Part shown: positions 1 through 6,675 of the stretch, piece after piece | Numbering within the stretch: the stretch's first letter is position 1 | Layout of the letters: each line of letters opens with the position of its first letter | Source of the DNA: DASQHM01 sp035632095 | GTDB taxonomy: Bacteria; Pseudomonadota; Alphaproteobacteria; Ferrovibrionales; Ferrovibrionaceae | Reading direction: 5' to 3' | DNA length: 10,028 nt | NCBI GenBank assembly: GCA_035632095.1 | Contig: DASQHM010000163.1 | Coordinates: 1 to 10,028, forward strand | Notes under the pieces: model-generated | What the model saw: only the letters and a program-made list of their open reading frames with translations | Database searches by the model: none | What the model was told of the DNA's origin: nothing | Program-made: the position numbers and the translations under genes

Positions 1-36
1 GGCGCTCGCGCGGCCAAGGAGGCACTGGCACCATGA
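1..36 (+). CDS. Possible C-terminal tail of an upstream gene (partial)
   Basis: Frame 1 is open from the window edge and reads GARAAKEALAP before a TGA at 34-36. The Ala-rich tail suits a GC-rich coding region, but eleven residues identify no family and an open frame this short can arise by chance. The TGA overlaps an ATG at 33 as ATGA, preceded by AAGGAGG at 16-22, so a short frame of 32 codons (33-131) could be translationally coupled to it. This is called only because the window begins inside whatever lies upstream. Confidence 0.25.
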   Translation, partial: GARAAKEALAP

Positions 37-74
37 GAACACTCCATTGCATCGTTTCGGGCGCCAGATGGCGC

Positions 75-103
75 TACAGTTCGCTTTGCCTCGTGAGTAT
101 AAT
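75..103 (+). promoter_or_regulatory. Candidate promoter for the cytochrome gene
   Basis: An exact TATAAT lies at 98-103. The hexamer 17 bp upstream (TACAGT, 75-80) is a poor -35 match, so the promoter would be weak or activator-dependent. Transcription from about 110 would give a leader of roughly 80 bases before the GTG start at 191. No FNR-like box is visible in the 190 bases upstream of the gene. The call rests on the -10 alone. Confidence 0.4.
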
Positions 104-115
104 CCATGCTTGCAG

Positions 116-149
116 ACGCCATCGCCACTGAAAAAGTGCGATGCGGCGT
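116..149 (+). other. Stem-loop in the cytochrome leader
   Basis: CATCGCCACT (120-129) pairs with AGTGCGATG (135-143) with one bulged C, around the loop GAAAA. Outer ACGCC (116-120) and GGCGT (145-149) could extend the stem across a small internal gap, although C120 can pair in only one of the two. No T-run follows, so it is not an intrinsic terminator. It sits about 40 bases upstream of the ribosome binding site and could affect leader stability or translation. That role is inference. Confidence 0.4.
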
Positions 150-190
150 CAACGTTGGTTTGGCCGGCACGTGTTCGGGGAGGATCGGCA

Positions 191-787
191 GTGAAAAACG
201 TCTTGCTCGTTCTTGTCGTTTCCGTTGCTCTCGCCGGCAGTGCTGCGGCCGGAGCCGAAGAAGCGAAGACGCTCGCCGACAAATACTGCGCCAGCTGTCA
301 CGGCCCATCGGGGAACAGCGCTTCCTCGTTCTTTCCCCGTCTTGCCGGGCAGAGCAAGGAATATTTCGTGGGCCGCCTCACCGGCTTCCGCGACTTTTCC
401 CGGGTCGATCCGCACGTCCAATACTTCATGGGCAGAAACGCGTTCCGGCTCAGCCGGCAGGACATCGACGCCTTGGCCGCGTATTATGCGGCGCAACCGC
501 CGGCGGCGGGCGAACGGGGCGATGCCGCGGTGATGGCGCACGGCCAGACGATCTATCGGGACGGCATCCCAAGCCGGAGCATTGCCGGCTGCGCCATTTG
601 CCATGGACCGGCGGCGGAGGGCAAAGGCCCCGCGCCGCGTCTGGCCGGCCAGCACGAATTCTATCTGCAGCGGCAGTTGGCGATCTTCCGCGTCGGATTG
701 CGTCGCAGCGGGACGGCCCACCCCAAGGTTTCGGGTCTCGAGGCGGACGACATAGACGCTCTAGCCGCGTATCTCGCTTCGCTCTAG
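191..787 (+). CDS. Diheme cytochrome c, c4 type, periplasmic
   Basis: A periplasmic electron carrier with two covalent c-type hemes, likely passing electrons to a terminal oxidase or reductase. The GTG at 191 is chosen because GGAGG (179-183) lies 7 bases upstream and translation then opens with a Lys and a hydrophobic signal peptide (about residues 1-20, AAA before the cleavage region). An in-frame ATG at 47 would add 48 residues with no signal-like start. CXXCH motifs are CASCH (33-37) and CAICH (134-138); each half ends in a DIDALAAY helix, the internal duplication of c4 cytochromes, and 198 residues fits that family. The first domain has a candidate axial Met80 (YFMGRNAF). The second domain has no Met at all after its CXXCH, so its distal ligand must differ; His177 is one candidate. 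It converges with the next gene, 13 bases apart. Confidence 0.9.
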   Translation: MKNVLLVLVVSVALAGSAAAGAEEAKTLADKYCASCHGPSGNSASSFFPRLAGQSKEYFVGRLTGFRDFSRVDPHVQYFMGRNAFRLSRQDIDALAAYYAAQPPAAGERGDAAVMAHGQTIYRDGIPSRSIAGCAICHGPAAEGKGPAPRLAGQHEFYLQRQLAIFRVGLRRSGTAHPKVSGLEADDIDALAAYLASL

Positions 788-800
788 GCCGGCGTCGCGC

Positions 801-1781
801 TCATTCCGGCACGGCGAATTCCGCCAGAAACGCGGCGTGAGCGGGACCGGGAAGCCGCGCGCCGGCAGGCGTCGTGTCGTCCGGCACGTCGCGGTTGCGG
901 ATCGATGCGCCGATCAGCAGCGGCCGCAGCGCCTGGGACACCAACAAGTGATCGACCATCAGCTTTGCTCCGGCATGGCGGATCGTATAGCGCTCCGCCA
1001 CGGGCAGAGTTTCTTCGACCGGCACCAGGGAACGGTCGGCGAGCTCCGGCGTTTGCACGTCGTCTTGCGACGCGCACAGGATTCGCAGCGGCATTTCGTG
1101 CGCGTCCGCATTGAAGTCGCCGGCGACGACGATCAGGGCGTCGGGCGCTGCGTCGAGTATGCGATCGACGGCAAGGCGAACCTCCAAGGCCTGCCCGGCG
1201 CGCTTCAATGCGGCGATCATGAAACCTTCGGCCCATCCGGAAGCGCTGCGCCAGCGATCGGCATCGATCTTCTGCCCCTGGATCGCCGCGGCGAGGGGCG
1301 CACGCAGATGCAGATTGAACACGTGAAGAACGCGGCCGTTCAGGTCGAGTTCCAAATGCAGCGCGGGGCGATCCCAGGCGACCGGTCGCGCCGCCATGTC
1401 CGGCGGCGAGGCGGTGACGACGCGATAGTCCGGCGCGCTCACCAGATCCTGCCAATATTGCCGATGGCTGAGCACGGGTAGGCGGCTCAAGACCACGAGA
1501 TTGTGGATGTCGGCAAGCCCGCCGCCGGGCGTAACCGAGCTGATGCGGGCGTAGGCCTCGTACCTGGTGCCGGACAGCAGTGCCGTCAGATCGGCCAAGC
1601 TGCGAACGCCGGTCGCGGACAATTTCTGAGCATTGACCTCCTGCAAGCAGAGCACGTCGGCGGCGAGCGCCGCGAGCAACGGACGCAGCATGGCGATGTG
1701 AGCGTCGAGCGGCAGGATACGTCCGTGGCGGCGGCCCAGATTGTCCACGTTTAGCGTCGCGACCGTGAAAGACCTGTTCAT
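801..1781 (-). CDS. Endonuclease/exonuclease/phosphatase-family hydrolase
   Basis: A metal-dependent phosphoesterase of the DNase I-like (EEP) fold; the substrate (DNA, RNA, phospholipid or inositol phosphate) cannot be told. With the ATG at 1781 the protein is 326 residues. This start has AGGTGA 5 bases upstream; a GTG three codons earlier overlaps that site and is less likely. Fold motifs in order: TLNVDNLG near the N terminus, LQE with metal-ligand Glu48, NLVVLSRLPV, FNLHLRAP with His158, VVAGDFNAD with Asp222 and Asn224, and VDHLLVS near residue 277. The final motif, usually SDHxPV, reads GPAHAAF (His315), so the Asp normally beside the catalytic His is Ala. There is no signal peptide or membrane segment, so it is probably cytoplasmic. 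It lies 67 bases after the ABC membrane-domain gene on the same strand and may be co-transcribed with it. Confidence 0.85.
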   Translation of the reverse strand: MNRSFTVATLNVDNLGRRHGRILPLDAHIAMLRPLLAALAADVLCLQEVNAQKLSATGVRSLADLTALLSGTRYEAYARISSVTPGGGLADIHNLVVLSRLPVLSHRQYWQDLVSAPDYRVVTASPPDMAARPVAWDRPALHLELDLNGRVLHVFNLHLRAPLAAAIQGQKIDADRWRSASGWAEGFMIAALKRAGQALEVRLAVDRILDAAPDALIVVAGDFNADAHEMPLRILCASQDDVQTPELADRSLVPVEETLPVAERYTIRHAGAKLMVDHLLVSQALRPLLIGASIRNRDVPDDTTPAGARLPGPAHAAFLAEFAVPE

Positions 1782-1848
1782 GGGGATCACCTAACCGCGA
1801 CTGCGCTTCGACGGTCCGTCGCGGGGCATTGCGAGCGCCGGGTCGCGC

Positions 1849-2946
1849 TTACGCGGCCTGCCCCAATTTGCCTTTGATGCCGCCGCCGAACGTAGCCAAT
1901 CCGACGCCCTCGAATATTTGCCGGTACTTCGTCCGGGCGCTCCGATAGTCCTGCGTGTAATCGAGCAACTCCTTCCATGGCGCCAGCATATTGCCGTGCG
2001 CGGCGACGATCGCCACCAGCGAACCCAGCGACAATTGGCCGCGCAGCACCAGTATGCCGCCGACCGCATAGAGGAGGAACGGCACCAATTGCCCGCAGAA
2101 ATTCATCAGGAAATTCAAGCCGAACTTGACCGCGTAGTAGCGCTTGCGCGTTCGGAACACCCGGTGAATGTTCGCAGCAAAGTGCATGCCGATCCGCTGG
2201 TGCTCCGCCGCGCCGGTATCGCGACCGATTTCGGCGGCGCGCGCGGCAAGCGCGCCGACGCGGCGGGCTTGCACCACGCGGAGCGCCTCTAGTCTGGTCT
2301 GGCGTTGCTGCAGGCGCGGCACGAAGGAAAGCTGCGCGATATAGATGAGCACCGCAGCCAGGCCGATGGGGATGCTCTGGTTGAACATGAATATCAACGC
2401 ACTGATCAGCAATCCGCCTTCCATGACGGGCGTCGCCAGCGCGTCGCCGAAATAGCCGATGAGCGGTTCGACTTCGGACGTGACGATCGCCGCCGCTGAG
2501 CCGCCGGCGAGATGGCCATTCGCGTGCTTGTCCACGGCATTGAACAGCATGGAGCGGATCTCGAGCAGCATTTGCTCGCCAAGCACGGCCTTGTAGTTGT
2601 TGACGAAGAGTTTCAGCGCTCCATAGGACAAATGCAGCAGGATCAGAACTGTGCAAAGCACAAGCAGCAAGCTGACATGGTCCATGCGCCCGAGCGGCTC
2701 GCCGAAGAGGCTGATATCCGACGTGAAGCGGCTCGGATTCCCGCCGAAGCTGCCGAACAGCATGTTCGCGGACGGAAAATGGATCGGCTCGGCGCCGAGC
2801 GCTTCATTGACGATGCGTTTTGGAATCTCGAGCGTCGCGTAATAAAGCGGCAGCGTCGCCAAGCTGACGGCCAATATGACGAGCTGCCGCCGCCACGTAT
2901 TGGCGACGAGAAACGAGAGCAGCGATACCCGATGAAGCATTGTCAT
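1849..2946 (-). CDS. ABC exporter-type transmembrane domain lacking its ATPase half
   Basis: An integral membrane protein of 365 residues resembling the N-terminal membrane domain of one-chain ABC exporters. About six hydrophobic segments are visible (near 20-39, 90-112, 168-188, 190-210, 281-301 and 303-320). Family-like stretches include IPKRIVNEAL, NNYKAVLGEQMLLEIR and SEVEPLIGYFGDALATPVMEGG. In full-length relatives, as I recall them, the YRQIFE-like segment leads into the nucleotide-binding domain; here it is followed by about 20 Gly-rich residues and a stop. No Walker A, LSGGQ or Walker B sequence occurs in it or in the 67 bases downstream. It may be a truncated remnant, or a stand-alone subunit using an ATPase encoded elsewhere. 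The ATG at 2946 is chosen because the hydrophobic N terminus follows directly; the frame stays open upstream to 3318, but that part is antisense to another gene. A second ATG lies two codons on. Confidence 0.75.
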   Translation of the reverse strand: MTMLHRVSLLSFLVANTWRRQLVILAVSLATLPLYYATLEIPKRIVNEALGAEPIHFPSANMLFGSFGGNPSRFTSDISLFGEPLGRMDHVSLLLVLCTVLILLHLSYGALKLFVNNYKAVLGEQMLLEIRSMLFNAVDKHANGHLAGGSAAAIVTSEVEPLIGYFGDALATPVMEGGLLISALIFMFNQSIPIGLAAVLIYIAQLSFVPRLQQRQTRLEALRVVQARRVGALAARAAEIGRDTGAAEHQRIGMHFAANIHRVFRTRKRYYAVKFGLNFLMNFCGQLVPFLLYAVGGILVLRGQLSLGSLVAIVAAHGNMLAPWKELLDYTQDYRSARTKYRQIFEGVGLATFGGGIKGKLGQAA

Positions 2947-3040
2947 CGCCGTCTCGCCACAAACAGGCCGCGATACATTGCCGCCAAGGTCCGCAGCATG
3001 CCGTAAGTTTCCTCGCACATGTCCTTTTTCGAGCGCCTCG

Positions 3041-3065
3041 ACACCTGCCAAATGCTGACAGGTGT
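3041..3065. repeat. Imperfect 25-bp inverted repeat
   Basis: ACACCTGCCA (3041-3050) and TGACAGGTGT (3056-3065) are 10-base arms with one mismatch around AATGC. It lies 15 bp from the first FNR-like box, on the side of the leftward gene. Neither strand shows a T-run right after it, so an intrinsic terminator is unlikely. It could be an operator for a dimeric regulator or a hairpin in the leader of the leftward transcript. Confidence 0.5.
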
Positions 3066-3079
3066 TGGAGAATTTTGCG

Positions 3080-3093
3080 CTGATCTGAATCAA
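3080..3093. promoter_or_regulatory. FNR/FixK-like box 1
   Basis: CTGAT-CTGA-ATCAA matches 9 of 10 defined positions of the TTGAT-N4-ATCAA consensus bound by FNR, FixK and DNR regulators. Its centre is 53 bp, about five helical turns, from box 2, so two dimers would sit on the same face. It lies 134 bp upstream of the leftward ATG and could serve either direction. Confidence 0.55.
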
Positions 3094-3132
3094 TGGGTCG
3101 ATCCGGCCAAACGGGCGTTGGGAGCTCGCCGA

Positions 3133-3146
3133 TTGATTCAAATCAC
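3133..3146. promoter_or_regulatory. FNR/FixK-like box 2
   Basis: TTGAT-TCAA-ATCAC matches 9 of 10 positions of the FNR/FixK consensus, the last base being the exception. It lies 84 bp upstream of the start at 3230 and most likely controls the rightward gene run. Two near-consensus boxes in one short intergenic region, plus a third at 7698, make chance occurrence less likely. Confidence 0.6.
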
Positions 3147-3229
3147 AGACGCCCGTGCCGATGCCGTGCCAGCATTTTCCTAAGCGGGGCTGCGACTTCG
3201 AATGAGGCCCGAAAGACTGGAACTCGGCC

Positions 3230-3538
3230 ATGCTCAGCATCGAGGATTGTCTCGCCTTGTGCGAGCTGACGGAAGACGAAGTAGCGGCGATTGCGGAACA
3301 CAGGCATTTGCCAGACATCGTGGCGTCGGAACTCGGCTTCTATCTCATGCACTGCCCGGACGGCCGGCTGGCAATCAAGGCGATAATCCGGGACGACATT
3401 GAGCGCGCCGCGGCGAAGCGCGATTTCGTGCACGCGGCCAAGCTCAAGCTTGTTCTCAAGCAGTTCATCGAGCGGCACAATGGCGCGGTCAATGCGGCTT
3501 CGGCGGTTTCGTCCGTTTCGCCGCCCAATGGCCTTTAG
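3230..3538 (+). CDS. Conserved hypothetical protein, small, acidic N terminus
   Basis: A 102-residue soluble protein with no signal peptide, membrane segment or catalytic motif that I recognise. It opens MLSIEDCLALCELTEDEVAAIAEH, continues with LPDIVASELGFYL, and has a predicted helical section around IRDDIERAAAKRDFVHAAKLKLVLKQFIERH (about residues 52-83); the last 20 residues look disordered. I recall similar short proteins of unknown function in alphaproteobacteria, so I take it as a real gene. The ATG at 3230 has only a weak GGAA upstream. It is the first gene after the FNR-like boxes and ends 17 bases before the phosphorylase, suggesting one operon. Its size and helical content would suit a small regulator or partner protein; this is inference. 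Confidence 0.75.
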   Translation: MLSIEDCLALCELTEDEVAAIAEHRHLPDIVASELGFYLMHCPDGRLAIKAIIRDDIERAAAKRDFVHAAKLKLVLKQFIERHNGAVNAASAVSSVSPPNGL

Positions 3539-3555
3539 AGGTCCGCCGCACCGGC

Positions 3556-5040
3556 ATGCTGAAGATCAAGCCAATCGGGATCGATACCTATGGCGAGAAC
3601 GTTGCGTTTTTGAGCCGCGATTGCGCTTCGTATCGTCCGGAGGATTTCCAGGCCCTCAACAAGATCGAAGTCTTGGCCGGCGACCGCCGTCTGCTCGCAG
3701 TGCTGAACATCGTGGACGATCCGCAGCTCTTGGCTCCCGACGAGTTGGGACTGTCCACCGTCGCGCTCCGCCGACTGGGATCCTCCGCGGGCGATTTGGT
3801 CTCGATCGTCCAGGCAGCGGCTCCCCGCAGTCTGGACGCGGTTCGCGCCAAGATCGGCGGCAGCGTACTGACCGCGGCCGAGCTGCGGGCGGTGATCCGC
3901 GACGTCACCGCGCATAGCTATTCCAAGATGGAGATCGCCGCTTTCCTCATCGCCTGCGCCAGCTTCATGACGACAGGCGAAGTGCTCGATCTGACGCGCG
4001 CCATGGCCGAGGTCGGAACAAAGCTGGACTGGGGCCACGGCCCCATCGTCGACAAGCATTGCATCGGCGGATTGCCGGGCAATCGCACATCGATGATCGT
4101 GGTACCGATTGTCGCCGCCCACGGCCTGCGCATTCCCAAGACCTCGTCGCGCGCCATCACTTCGCCGGCCGGAACGGCCGATACGATGGAGGTCCTGGCC
4201 AAAGTCGATCTCAACGTCGAGCGCATGCAGGATGTGGTGCGCGAGACCAACGGTTGCCTGGTATGGGGCGGTCACGTGAACCTGTCGCCAGCGGACGACA
4301 TTCTCATCGCCGTGGAGCGCCCGCTCGGAATCGATGCGCGCGAGCAGATGGTCGCCTCGATTCTGTCGAAGAAGCTCGCGGCAGGTTCTTCGCACCTTCT
4401 GATCGACGTTCCGGTCGGCCCAAGCGCCAAGGTGCGGTCGGCGGCGGAGGCCATACGGCTGCGCAAGCTTTTCGAGTTCGTCGGCGACAGCATCGGCCTC
4501 GAAATCGACGTGGCGATCACGGACGGCAGCCAGCCGATCGGCAGCGGCATCGGCCCGGTTCTCGAGGCGCGCGACGTGATGGCGGTGCTGCGCGGCGACG
4601 CAAGCGCGTCGGCGGACCTTCGCGAGCGGTCCGTGATGCTGGCCGGCCGCGTTCTCGAATTCGACCCGGCGATGCGGGGCGGGATGGGCGAACAGCGGGC
4701 ACGCGAACTCCTCGACGGCGGCCAGGCTCTGCGCGCCATGGAGCGGATCATCGAATGCCAGGGACCGGCGTCGAGCGTTCCCACCGTTGGCCCGTTGACG
4801 CGCGAGGTCGTTGCGGCGCGCGACGGAACGGTGCGCGGCATCGATTGCTTTCGCCTGGCCCGCATCGCGCGCGCCGCCGGAGCGCCCTTCGACAAGGGGG
4901 CGGGCATAGATATGCAGCGCAAGATCGGCGACAGTGTCCGCCGCAACGAACCGCTTTATCGCATTTATGCGCGCATGCCGACCAACTTCGCCTTCGCCAA
5001 CGGCGCGGCGGACGAGGACGCCGGCTACCGGATCGAATGA
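3556..5040 (+). CDS. AMP/thymidine phosphorylase, long archaeal-like form
   Basis: A nucleoside or nucleotide phosphorylase that uses phosphate to split the glycosidic bond, giving the free base and a phosphorylated pentose. The 494 residues fit the long family (putative thymidine phosphorylase / AMP phosphorylase, about 500 residues) rather than E. coli DeoA (about 440). Visible parts: an N-terminal domain of about 85 residues absent from DeoA; a helical region (GGSVLTAAELRAVIRDVTAHSYS, 101-123); the phosphate site VDKHCIGGLPGNRTS (165-179); the family signature SSRAITSPAGTADTMEVL (197-214); and a C-terminal KGAGIDMQRKIGDSV-type domain. Whether the true substrate is AMP, thymidine or another nucleotide cannot be read from sequence. 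The ATG at 3556 is the natural N terminus; AGAGGT (3536-3541) is rather far upstream, so translation may be coupled to the preceding gene. Its stop overlaps the start of the next gene. Confidence 0.9.
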   Translation: MLKIKPIGIDTYGENVAFLSRDCASYRPEDFQALNKIEVLAGDRRLLAVLNIVDDPQLLAPDELGLSTVALRRLGSSAGDLVSIVQAAAPRSLDAVRAKIGGSVLTAAELRAVIRDVTAHSYSKMEIAAFLIACASFMTTGEVLDLTRAMAEVGTKLDWGHGPIVDKHCIGGLPGNRTSMIVVPIVAAHGLRIPKTSSRAITSPAGTADTMEVLAKVDLNVERMQDVVRETNGCLVWGGHVNLSPADDILIAVERPLGIDAREQMVASILSKKLAAGSSHLLIDVPVGPSAKVRSAAEAIRLRKLFEFVGDSIGLEIDVAITDGSQPIGSGIGPVLEARDVMAVLRGDASASADLRERSVMLAGRVLEFDPAMRGGMGEQRARELLDGGQALRAMERIIECQGPASSVPTVGPLTREVVAARDGTVRGIDCFRLARIARAAGAPFDKGAGIDMQRKIGDSVRRNEPLYRIYARMPTNFAFANGAADEDAGYRIE

Positions 5041-6632
5041 TGGACCCGAGCATCACCTTTCATGGCGGGGCCGGCGTGGTGACGGGCTCGTGCTACATGG
5101 TCCGTCATGCGGGCGGCGCGCTTCTGGTCGATTGCGGTTTGTTCCAGGGCACGAAGACCGTCCGCGAATGGAACTACGGGCCGCTTCCCTTCGACCCGGC
5201 CGAACCGGCGGCGCTGCTTCTCACCCACGCGCATATCGACCATTGCGGTTTGATTCCGAAGCTAGTCAAGGCCGGGTTCACCGGACCCATCTTCGCGACC
5301 AGCGGCACGATCGACCTGCTCGGTTTCGTCTTGCCGGACAGCGGCGGCATTCAAGAGGCGGAGGTGGATCAGCTCAACCGGCGCAACGCCCATCGGGGCC
5401 GCCCGCCGGTGACGCCGATCTATACCCGCCAGGATGCCATTGCCTGCCTGGGCGGATTTCGGGCCGTCCCCTACGAGAGCTGGTTCGACGTCATGCCGGG
5501 CGTCCGTGCGCGATTTTGGGATCCAGGCCACATCCTGGGATCGGCGTCGGTCGAGCTTTCCGTGCACGTGCCGGAGGCCGCGCCGCTCCAGGTTCTGTTC
5601 TCGGGCGATGTGGGCCCGGGCGGCAAATCGCTGCAGCAAAACCCCAAGGGACCCTCCGGGGCGGACTACGCCGTCGTCGAGGCGACATACGGCGACCGCG
5701 AACGGCCTGAGGTATCCGCCGATGAGCGCCGGCAGGCGCTGGCCGGCGAGGTTCGCGCGGCGCTGGCGGCCGGCGGAAATCTGCTGATCCCTTGTTTCGC
5801 CGTCGAGCGCACCCAGGAGCTGCTGCACGACCTGGACTATCTGTTCGATCAAGGCGCGCTGCCGCCGACGGACGTGTTCGTCGATTCGCCTCTGGCCGTT
5901 CATGCAACGGAAGTGTTCGCGCGGCACATGAGCGGCAAGGCGGCGCGGCACATGTTTCAAAGGCGAAATTTCCACTACGTCGTCGACGTCGAGGACAGCA
6001 AGAAAATCAATCGCATCCGCGGCGGCGCCATCATCATGGCGGGCAGCGGCATGTGCGATGCCGGCCGCATCCGCCATCACCTGCGCAACCAGATTTGGCG
6101 GGACGACACGACGGTGCTCCTGGTCGGCTACCAGGCGCCCGGCACCATGGGCGCGCTGCTGCAGGGCGGCGCGCGCCGCGTACGCATTCACGGCGACGAG
6201 ATCGAGGTTCGCGCACGCATTCGGGAACTGGACCTCTATTCCGGACACGCCGACCGCAAAGGCCTGCTGGACTGGATTTCGGCACGCCGGCCGATCCGGC
6301 GCGGGCTGTTCTTGGTGCATGCCGAAGAGGGCGCTAGGCAAGCCTTGCAGCAGTGCCTGATCGAGCGCGGTTGGGACGGCCGCGTCATCCGGCTGCCGCG
6401 CCTGGACGCCGGTTATGCGCTCGGAACGGCGGGGGCCGAGCCGTTGGCGGCCGGTCCGAGCCGATTGGACGATCCGCTTGCCGTGGGCGCCGACTGGCAC
6501 AACCGCTACGCCCAGACGGTGCTCGACCTCGATCAAACGCTGCGCGGCTTCGAGCGCGATTCCGAGCGGGATGCGCTGTTGCGCACGGTTCAAGCGGCGT
6601 TGCGAAAATCCCGGCGCGACCCGGTGAACTGA
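5037..6632 (+). CDS. Beta-CASP metallo-beta-lactamase RNase (CPSF/YSH1-like)
   Basis: A predicted zinc-dependent RNA-cleaving enzyme of the bacterial CPSF-like group, 531 residues, cytoplasmic. Metallo-beta-lactamase ligands are clear: HAHIDH (64-69), His165 in DPGHILGSA, Asp191 in SGDVG, and His404 in SGHAD. The beta-CASP insert lies between, with FVDSPLAVHATEVF and the MAGSGMCDAGRIRHHL motif typical of RNA-processing members, followed by the RNA-specificity segment (GYQAPGTMGALLQGGARRVRIHG). A charged, probably helical C-terminal tail of about 60 residues (ADWHNRYAQTVLDLDQTLRGF onwards) goes beyond the usual domain. Two ATGs are in tandem: the one at 5037 overlaps the phosphorylase stop as ATGA, the one at 5040 by a single base; either fits tight translational coupling. 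RNase rather than DNA-repair activity is inferred from family resemblance. Confidence 0.9.
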   Translation: MMDPSITFHGGAGVVTGSCYMVRHAGGALLVDCGLFQGTKTVREWNYGPLPFDPAEPAALLLTHAHIDHCGLIPKLVKAGFTGPIFATSGTIDLLGFVLPDSGGIQEAEVDQLNRRNAHRGRPPVTPIYTRQDAIACLGGFRAVPYESWFDVMPGVRARFWDPGHILGSASVELSVHVPEAAPLQVLFSGDVGPGGKSLQQNPKGPSGADYAVVEATYGDRERPEVSADERRQALAGEVRAALAAGGNLLIPCFAVERTQELLHDLDYLFDQGALPPTDVFVDSPLAVHATEVFARHMSGKAARHMFQRRNFHYVVDVEDSKKINRIRGGAIIMAGSGMCDAGRIRHHLRNQIWRDDTTVLLVGYQAPGTMGALLQGGARRVRIHGDEIEVRARIRELDLYSGHADRKGLLDWISARRPIRRGLFLVHAEEGARQALQQCLIERGWDGRVIRLPRLDAGYALGTAGAEPLAAGPSRLDDPLAVGADWHNRYAQTVLDLDQTLRGFERDSERDALLRTVQAALRKSRRDPVN

Positions 6633-6675
6633 CCGGCGGCAAGCGCGTTGCGTCCGGCGTTGCAGGAAGACGGAA

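Larger units (their letters stand above)
2947..3229. other. Divergent intergenic regulatory region
   Basis: These 283 bases separate the minus-strand membrane gene from the plus-strand run starting at 3230. They hold two FNR/FixK-like boxes (3080-3093, 3133-3146) and a 25-bp inverted repeat (3041-3065). I see no convincing protein gene or RNA gene here, and no strong sigma-70 -10 at a standard distance from either box. CATTTT at 3173-3178 is a weak possibility for the rightward genes. Confidence 0.6.

Noticed and set aside
1796..1823. Short palindromes between the membrane gene and the EEP gene (CGACGG-T-CCGTCG and CGCGAC/GTCGCG)
   Set aside because: GC-only short repeats are frequent at this base composition; there is no T-run and no clear role, although they do lie close to the ribosome site of the EEP gene.
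2947..3318. Upstream extension of the ABC membrane protein
   Set aside because: It would run through both FNR-like boxes and the inverted repeat and then antisense to the gene at 3230, and it has no family resemblance.
4059..5036. In-frame upstream extension of the beta-CASP RNase by 326 codons
   Set aside because: The extension overlaps the phosphorylase in another frame and is Arg-rich low-meaning sequence; the metallo-beta-lactamase fold begins right after the tandem ATGs at 5037 and 5040.
5262..6593. 443-codon minus-strand frame opposite the RNase
   Set aside because: It is a shadow of a clearly identified gene and has no recognisable domain.
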